From NCBI GenBank assembly GCA_016302925.1, contig JAEDMR010000063.1, forward strand, positions 1 through 10,290: DNA of 10,290 nt, written 5' to 3'. Source of the DNA: Bacillota bacterium (lineage in GTDB: Bacteria; Bacillota; Clostridia; Peptostreptococcales; Anaerovoracaceae). Of this stretch, positions 6,455 through 10,290 are shown in pieces (the first letter of the stretch is position 1; each line of letters starts with the position of its first letter). The position numbers were made by a program, and so were the translations under genes. A model generated the notes under the pieces. It saw only the letters and a program-made list of their open reading frames with translations. It was not told where the DNA came from and searched no databases.

Positions 6455-6588
6455 GAAACCGGCGGTGTGACAAGAAGCATGACCGGTTTCTGCCACGCAG
6501 CGAAGAGGCAGGTGTATGAGGCAGAGGTGGGTTAACGTTTTCTTATGCAGTCGGATGAAGAATACATCCGGTTTCCCACTGTGCGTGG
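6455..6588 (+). ncRNA. Structured 5' leader of hbd, candidate cis-regulatory RNA
   Basis: Perfect helices can be drawn by eye. GAAACCGG (6455-6462) pairs with CCGGTTTC (6483-6490). CCACGCA (6493-6499) pairs with TGCGTGG (6582-6588), enclosing GTGGG (6527-6531) with CCCAC (6575-6579), which in turn encloses CGGATG (6552-6557) with CATCCG (6565-6570). The 5' side of the outer domain holds two copies of GAGGCAG (6505-6511 and 6518-6524). The AAGGAGG ribosome site at 6604-6610 lies outside all helices. I see no terminator-like helix plus U-run and do not recognise a known riboswitch class. Stability and function are inferred. Confidence 0.4.
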
Positions 6589-6618
6589 ATTGAAACAAAT
6601 TTTAAGGAGGCATTGAAT

Positions 6619-7467
6619 ATGAAAAAAATTGGTGTATTAGGAACAGGTACCATGGGTGCCGGAATCATTCAGGTACTGGCACAGAACGGATATGAAGTTG
6701 TTATGAGAGCAAGAAGAGAATCTTCCGTAGAAAAGGGTCTTGCTACCGTAACCAAGAATCTGGATAAGATGGTTGCCAAGGAAAAGATTACTGCAGAGGA
6801 AAAAGAAGCGATTCTGAGCAGAATCACCGGATCCACCGATATCAACATCATCGCGGATGCAGATCTGGTCATCGAAGCGGCAACGGAAGACATGGAAGCA
6901 AAGAAAGCTCTGTTCGCAGAACTGGATAAGCTTTGCAAGCCTGAAACAATCATTGCTACCAATACATCATCTTTATCCATTACCGAAATCGCTGCTGCAA
7001 CCGGCAGACCTGAAAAGGTAATCGGAATGCATTTCTTCAACCCTGTTCCTGCAATGAAGCTGGTTGAAATCATTAAGGGACTGGCTACTTCCGATGAAAC
7101 CAGAGACACCATTGTTGCTCTGACGGAAGCACTGGGAAAGACTCCGGTAGAAGTAGAAGAAGCTCCTGGATTCGTTGTGAACAGAATCCTGATCCCTATG
7201 ATCAACGAAGGTATCGGCATCCTGGCTGACGGTGTTGCAGATGCGAAGGGCATTGATACTGCAATGAAGCTGGGCGCTAACCATCCGATGGGACCTCTGG
7301 AATTAGGTGACCTGATCGGTCTGGACGTTGTACTGGCTATTATGGACGTTCTGTACAGTGAATATGGTGATCCGAAGTACAGAGCACATACTCTGCTGAG
7401 AAAGATGGTAAGAGCCGGCAAGCTGGGAAGAAAGACCGGAATCGGTTTCTACGACTACAGAAAATAA
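6619..7467 (+). CDS. hbd: 3-hydroxybutyryl-CoA dehydrogenase
   Basis: A 282-residue cytosolic enzyme, the usual length for clostridial Hbd, that reduces acetoacetyl-CoA to 3-hydroxybutyryl-CoA in butyrate formation. The N-terminal Rossmann domain has GTGTMGAG at 8-15. The catalytic set is visible as NTSSLS, GMHFFNPVPAMKLVE with the active-site histidine, and PGFVVNR. The C-terminal dimerisation domain contains NHPMGPLELGDLIGLD. At the end of the second Rossmann strand, where NAD-dependent relatives have Asp, this protein has A31-R32-R33, pointing to NADP(H) preference. I choose ATG 6619 because AAGGAGG (6604-6610) is eight bases upstream; a TTG at 6613 is too close to that site. All 12 arginine codons are AGA, unlike neighbouring genes, suggesting very high expression. 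It stands alone, without thiolase, crotonase or acyl-CoA dehydrogenase genes beside it. Confidence 0.95.
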   Translation: MKKIGVLGTGTMGAGIIQVLAQNGYEVVMRARRESSVEKGLATVTKNLDKMVAKEKITAEEKEAILSRITGSTDINIIADADLVIEAATEDMEAKKALFAELDKLCKPETIIATNTSSLSITEIAAATGRPEKVIGMHFFNPVPAMKLVEIIKGLATSDETRDTIVALTEALGKTPVEVEEAPGFVVNRILIPMINEGIGILADGVADAKGIDTAMKLGANHPMGPLELGDLIGLDVVLAIMDVLYSEYGDPKYRAHTLLRKMVRAGKLGRKTGIGFYDYRK

Positions 7468-7492
7468 CATCCATATATAAATTACTTACCCG

Positions 7493-7522
7493 AAAAAGGG
7501 CTCCAAAGCGGAGTCCTTTTTT
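7493..7522 (+). terminator. Rho-independent terminator of hbd
   Basis: GGGCTCC (7498-7504) pairs with GGAGTCC (7510-7516), one G-U included, with loop AAAGC, followed by T6 at 7517-7522. The A-run at 7493-7497 can extend the stem into the T-run. It starts 25 bases after the hbd stop and makes hbd a single-gene transcription unit. Confidence 0.88.
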
Positions 7523-7541
7523 CGCACTTTGCAGCCGGATA

Positions 7542-7570
7542 TTGACAAACGATTCCACAGTGGATATGAT
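7542..7570 (+). promoter_or_regulatory. Sigma-A promoter of the M20 peptidase gene
   Basis: TTGACA (7542-7547), a 17-base spacer and TATGAT (7565-7570) give a near-consensus promoter. Transcription would start near 7577, leaving about 32 untranslated bases before the TTG start. Confidence 0.85.
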
Positions 7571-7608
7571 AAGAATACATTTTAATCAAACAAACGGAGG
7601 GGCATTTT

Positions 7609-8736
7609 TTGGGATTATTTAAAAAAGAAGAATATATGAAAGATCTGGAGACGCTGGTGAATCTGGACAGCGGATCCTCAGATATTGAAGGTCTGAACCG
7701 TGTGGCTGATTTTCTCTGTGGGAAGTACGAAGAAATCGGTCTCTCGCCCAGACGGATCGCCCTGGGGCCGGACAAGCGGCCGTATGTGGAGGTACTGACC
7801 CATCCGGAAGCAGATGAAGTAGATGTCCTGTTTCTTGGGCATGTGGATACTGTATTTGACAGAGGTACGGCGGCGGAGAGGCCGTTTACCCTCAGCGAGG
7901 ATGGGAAATGGGCCTATGGGCCGGGTGTAGGTGATATGAAGGCGGGCGATCTGCTGGCATTTCATCTGACAAGAGCGCTGCGTGAAGAATGTCCTCAGCT
8001 GAAAATCTGCGTCTGCCATAACAGTGATGAAGAAACAGGTTCTGAGGATTCCGAGCAGGCGATGCAGAACATCGCAGCAAGAAGCCGGTATGCTTTCGTG
8101 CTGGAACCAGGCAGGCTGGGCGGTCATTTCGTCTATCAGCGAAAGGGCGTGGCAGACATTGTGATCCGGTGCAAGGGAATTGCGTCTCATGCAGGAAATG
8201 CACCGAAGGATGGTGCCAGCGCCATTCTGGAGATGGCAGATCTGGTGCAGAAGATGCATGGGCTGACGGATTTTGAGACAGGTCTGACAGTAAACGCAGG
8301 CGTCATTAAAGGGGGGACAGCATCCAACGTTGTGGCGGCAGAATGCGAGGCTGTATTTGATGTGCGGTTTACCAGCTTTGAACAGCTGGATATGCTTCTG
8401 CAGAAGCTGGATTGTCTGTGTGCGAAGCCTGTGGTGGAGGGAGTGAAGGTCACCTGGAAGAAGATCTCCCAGATGCCGCCGATGAAGCCGAATGATAATA
8501 CCAGAGCGATGATGGAACTTCTTCGAAAAGAAGCGGAGAAGATGGGGCTTCACCCGGACTTTCTCAGCGTGGGCGGTGCGTCGGACGGAAGCCTGCTGTC
8601 GGAGATGGGTACCGCGGTTATGGACGGCTGCGGACCGGAAAGTGATAAGTATCACAGTGCAGATGAATTCCTTCGGGTAGACTCCATCGAAGAGAGGTTC
8701 CACCTGCTGCTGGGTGCGATCAAAGGTCTGGCATAA
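7609..8736 (+). CDS. M20-family metallopeptidase, carboxypeptidase G2-like
   Basis: A 375-residue cytosolic two-zinc hydrolase of peptidase family M20. Motifs align with carboxypeptidase G2: GHVDTV with H78 and D80, GPGVGDMKAG with bridging D109, DEETGS with catalytic base E141 and metal ligand E142, EPGR with E166, and KYHSADEF with the last metal ligand H349. SHAGNAP (193-199) starts the inserted lid/dimerisation domain, and GGASDGS lies at 322-328. The substrate may be a glutamate-terminal amide or other N-acyl amino acid or peptide, but M20 specificity cannot be read from sequence. The start is TTG at 7609: GGAGGGG (7596-7602) sits six bases upstream, while the first ATG (7636) is 33 bases from it and would cut off the N-terminal helix. 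It has its own promoter and terminator, so it is not in an operon with hbd or rho. Confidence 0.9.
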   Translation: MGLFKKEEYMKDLETLVNLDSGSSDIEGLNRVADFLCGKYEEIGLSPRRIALGPDKRPYVEVLTHPEADEVDVLFLGHVDTVFDRGTAAERPFTLSEDGKWAYGPGVGDMKAGDLLAFHLTRALREECPQLKICVCHNSDEETGSEDSEQAMQNIAARSRYAFVLEPGRLGGHFVYQRKGVADIVIRCKGIASHAGNAPKDGASAILEMADLVQKMHGLTDFETGLTVNAGVIKGGTASNVVAAECEAVFDVRFTSFEQLDMLLQKLDCLCAKPVVEGVKVTWKKISQMPPMKPNDNTRAMMELLRKEAEKMGLHPDFLSVGGASDGSLLSEMGTAVMDGCGPESDKYHSADEFLRVDSIEERFHLLLGAIKGLA

Positions 8737-8748
8737 ATCCATATTCGA

Positions 8749-8806
8749 GGAATGCGTCAGGAGAGGGCGGCTTTCTGCCGTCCTTTTGTCGGCATTCTTT
8801 CTTTTC
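8749..8806 (+). terminator. Terminator of the M20 peptidase gene
   Basis: The inner hairpin is GGGCGGC (8765-8771) with GCCGTCC (8777-8783), loop TTTCT, followed by TTTT. An outer arm, GAATGC near 8750-8755 with GCATTC at 8792-8797, is followed by TTTCTTTTC. Either form, or both nested, would end transcription. Confidence 0.75.
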
Positions 8807-8845
8807 TCAAAACCCGCTATCCCGATGTAATCACAGAAAAATCAC

Positions 8846-8874
8846 TTGTTTTTTTGCTTCGGGAAGTATATGAT
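8846..8874 (+). promoter_or_regulatory. Probable rho promoter
   Basis: TTGTTT (8846-8851), a 17-base spacer and TATGAT (8869-8874) make a plausible sigma-A promoter. Transcription would start near 8881, giving a leader of about 110 nt. A downstream TTGACT at 8879-8884 has no -10 at the right distance. Confidence 0.55.
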
Positions 8875-8957
8875 AGTTTTGACTGATCATTGTAATTCAT
8901 CTGAACCATTCTTTTAATATAGTTCTGAAAACGTAAAGTCGTAATAATCTGAAAGGT

Positions 8958-8980
8958 GCAGCCATTCTGACAGGCTGTGT
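8958..8980 (+). promoter_or_regulatory. Hairpin next to the rho ribosome binding site
   Basis: GCAGCC (8959-8964) can pair with GGCTGT (8973-8978) around an 8-base loop, just before the GAAAGGA ribosome site (8981-8987) of rho. A similar GAAAGG occurs at 8951-8956, so the hairpin is flanked by two Shine-Dalgarno-like sequences. A role in rho autoregulation is possible but unproven. Confidence 0.3.
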
Positions 8981-8992
8981 GAAAGGAATCCC

Positions 8993-10290
8993 ATGAGAGA
9001 GAAAAAAACCATAACGGAAGAAATTCCGACTGTTGCGGCAGCACAGGAAAGTGCTGTAAGAAGTGAGAAACCGGCAGTGCAGGAGGAAAAACCGAAGCCG
9101 AAACGGCCAAGAGGAAGACAGCCTAAGGCGAAAGCACAGGCTGACGAAAAACCGGAAATGAAGGAGACTGCAGCAGAGCCGACGCTGCAGCCTGTTCCGA
9201 CAGCGGATATACAGGCGGAACCCGCAGATTTTGTTCCGGAGGAAGTACAGACGGCAGCGGAAGAAGAGGTGCGTCAGCAGAACCAGAGCCGGAGCGAGCG
9301 TCCGGAGGTGGAAGGTATTCTGGAAATCCAGGAAGAAAATAATTTCGGCTTTTTGCGTTTTTCCAACTTCCTCACCAGCGACAGAGATATTTATGTGTCG
9401 CCGACGCAGATCCGCAGATTTAATCTGAAGACGGGAGACAAGATTCGGGGAATTACCCGGCTGCCAAACCCGGGGGAGAAGTTCGGTGCACTGCTGTATG
9501 TGCTGACGGTAAACGGCGATGAACCGGGTGCGGCGATCCGAAGACCGGATTTTGACAGCCTGACCCCGGTCTTTCCATATGAGCGGCTGCGGCTGGAAAC
9601 GGATACCAAGGGGCTTGCCATGCGCATTATCGATCTGGTGGCTCCCATCGGCAAGGGGCAGAGAGGCCTGATCGTTGCGCCGCCGAAGGCAGGTAAGACT
9701 GTTCTTCTGAAACAGGTAGCCCATTCCATCGAAGAAAACTATCCCGAAGTGGAGCTGATTGTTCTCCTGGTGGATGAACGGCCGGAAGAAGTCACCGACA
9801 TGAAGCGTTCTTTGAAGAGCGGAGAGGTTCTTTTCTCCACTTTTGACGAACAGCCGCAGCATCATGTGAAGGTGGCGGAAATGGTGCTGGCAAGGGCACA
9901 GCGTCTGGCGGAACACGGAAAAGATGTTGTGATTCTGCTGGACAGCATTACCAGGCTGGCCAGAGCCTACAATCTGGTAGTGCCGGCTTCCGGAAGAACC
10001 CTGTCCGGCGGTCTGGACCCAAGTGCGCTTCACAAGCCGAAGAAATTCTTCGGTGCGGCAAGGAAGCTGGAGGAAGGCGGATCCATCACCATTCTTGCCA
10101 CAGCACTGGTAGAAACAGGAAGCCGTATGGATGATGTTATATTTGAGGAATTTAAGGGTACAGGTAATATGGAACTGCATCTGGACAGAAAGCTGTCTGA
10201 GATGCGGATCTTCCCGGCAGTGAGCCTGAATAAATCAGGCACCCGAAGAGAAGATCTGCTTCTGGACCAGGATGAAATGGAAGCCGTCTG
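8993..10290 (+). CDS. rho: Transcription termination factor Rho, 5' part
   Basis: The frame is open to the right edge, with 432 residues visible and only the last few tens missing. Rho is the hexameric RNA-dependent ATPase that ends transcription and releases untranslated RNA. Seen in order: a Glu/Pro/Ala/Lys-rich extension (about 1-104) with basic KPKPKRPRGRQPKAKAQ at 33-49; the cold-shock-like primary RNA-binding domain from about 107, with NFGFLRF and DIYVSPTQIRRFNL; Walker A APPKAGKT (229-236); DERPEEV with the catalytic glutamate; Walker B VILLDSITR (313-321); Q-loop LSGGLD; R-loop KGTGNME; and arginine-finger SGTR (415-418). The usual N-terminal helical Rho_N domain is absent, and an in-frame TAA at 8945-8947 rules out a longer frame. 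The ATG at 8993 has GAAAGGA five bases upstream. This call is very sure; only the N-terminal architecture is odd. Confidence 0.97.
   Translation, partial: MREKKTITEEIPTVAAAQESAVRSEKPAVQEEKPKPKRPRGRQPKAKAQADEKPEMKETAAEPTLQPVPTADIQAEPADFVPEEVQTAAEEEVRQQNQSRSERPEVEGILEIQEENNFGFLRFSNFLTSDRDIYVSPTQIRRFNLKTGDKIRGITRLPNPGEKFGALLYVLTVNGDEPGAAIRRPDFDSLTPVFPYERLRLETDTKGLAMRIIDLVAPIGKGQRGLIVAPPKAGKTVLLKQVAHSIEENYPEVELIVLLVDERPEEVTDMKRSLKSGEVLFSTFDEQPQHHVKVAEMVLARAQRLAEHGKDVVILLDSITRLARAYNLVVPASGRTLSGGLDPSALHKPKKFFGAARKLEEGGSITILATALVETGSRMDDVIFEEFKGTGNMELHLDRKLSEMRIFPAVSLNKSGTRREDLLLDQDEMEAV

Noticed and set aside
6455..6588. Known riboswitch (glycine, cobalamin, THF, c-di-GMP, ZTP) or T-box in the hbd leader
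   Set aside because: None of the conserved core sequences of these classes is present, including the T-box AGGGTGGAACCGCG-type block.
7678..8742. 354-codon minus-strand frame opposite the M20 peptidase
   Set aside because: The plus-strand gene has all catalytic motifs, a promoter and a terminator. The antisense translation is His/Cys/Arg-rich without recognisable domains.
8897..10180. 427-codon minus-strand frame opposite rho
   Set aside because: It is a shadow of the highly conserved rho reading frame, with a Cys/Arg/Phe-rich translation and no start signals.

Overview
The window looks like chromosomal DNA of a butyrate-type anaerobic member of the Clostridia (Bacillota). The grounds are strong AGGAGG-type ribosome binding sites, TTG starts, DUF1934/DUF1846 proteins, a clostridial-length 3-hydroxybutyryl-CoA dehydrogenase, an ECF sigma/DUF4367-like anti-sigma pair and a Rex-type operator. 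Genus cannot be fixed from the sequence. No rRNA, tRNA, CRISPR array, transposase or phage gene was seen.

Layout. (1) 1-3425, plus strand: end of a DUF1934 protein, a complete DUF1846 protein, and a ClC-type H+/Cl- antiporter with a C-terminal TrkA_C domain. The genes are closely spaced and probably co-transcribed, and end at a terminator overlapping the antiporter stop codon. (2) 3442-5814: a minus-strand XRE regulator diverges from a plus-strand cassette of XRE regulator, ECF sigma factor and membrane anti-sigma-like protein. The last two overlap at TGATG. The divergent intergenic region carries two copies of CATATGTTG. (3) 5789-6618: a small secreted protein on the minus strand overlaps the anti-sigma gene tail to tail, and its terminator lies inside the anti-sigma coding sequence. 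Upstream are a cluster of TGT/ACA dyads and then the promoter region of the next gene. (4) 6619-7467: hbd, alone between its own promoter and terminator, preceded by an extended -10 promoter, a Rex-like operator and a roughly 190-nt structured leader. (5) 7609-8736: an M20 carboxypeptidase-like metallopeptidase with a near-consensus promoter and a TTG start. (6) 8993 to the window end: transcription terminator Rho, lacking the usual N-terminal helical domain and carrying a charged, low-complexity extension instead.

How it fits together. Most of the window is housekeeping or metabolic. The hbd unit links fermentative butyrate chemistry to redox control through the probable Rex site, although the enzyme itself shows an NADP(H)-type cofactor loop. 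The XRE/sigma/anti-sigma/secreted-protein block is the most accessory-like part and could be an envelope-signal response module. No clearly new defence or mobile system was found. The best candidates for something undescribed are the hbd leader RNA, the sigma cassette with its convergent secreted protein, and the Rho N-terminus.
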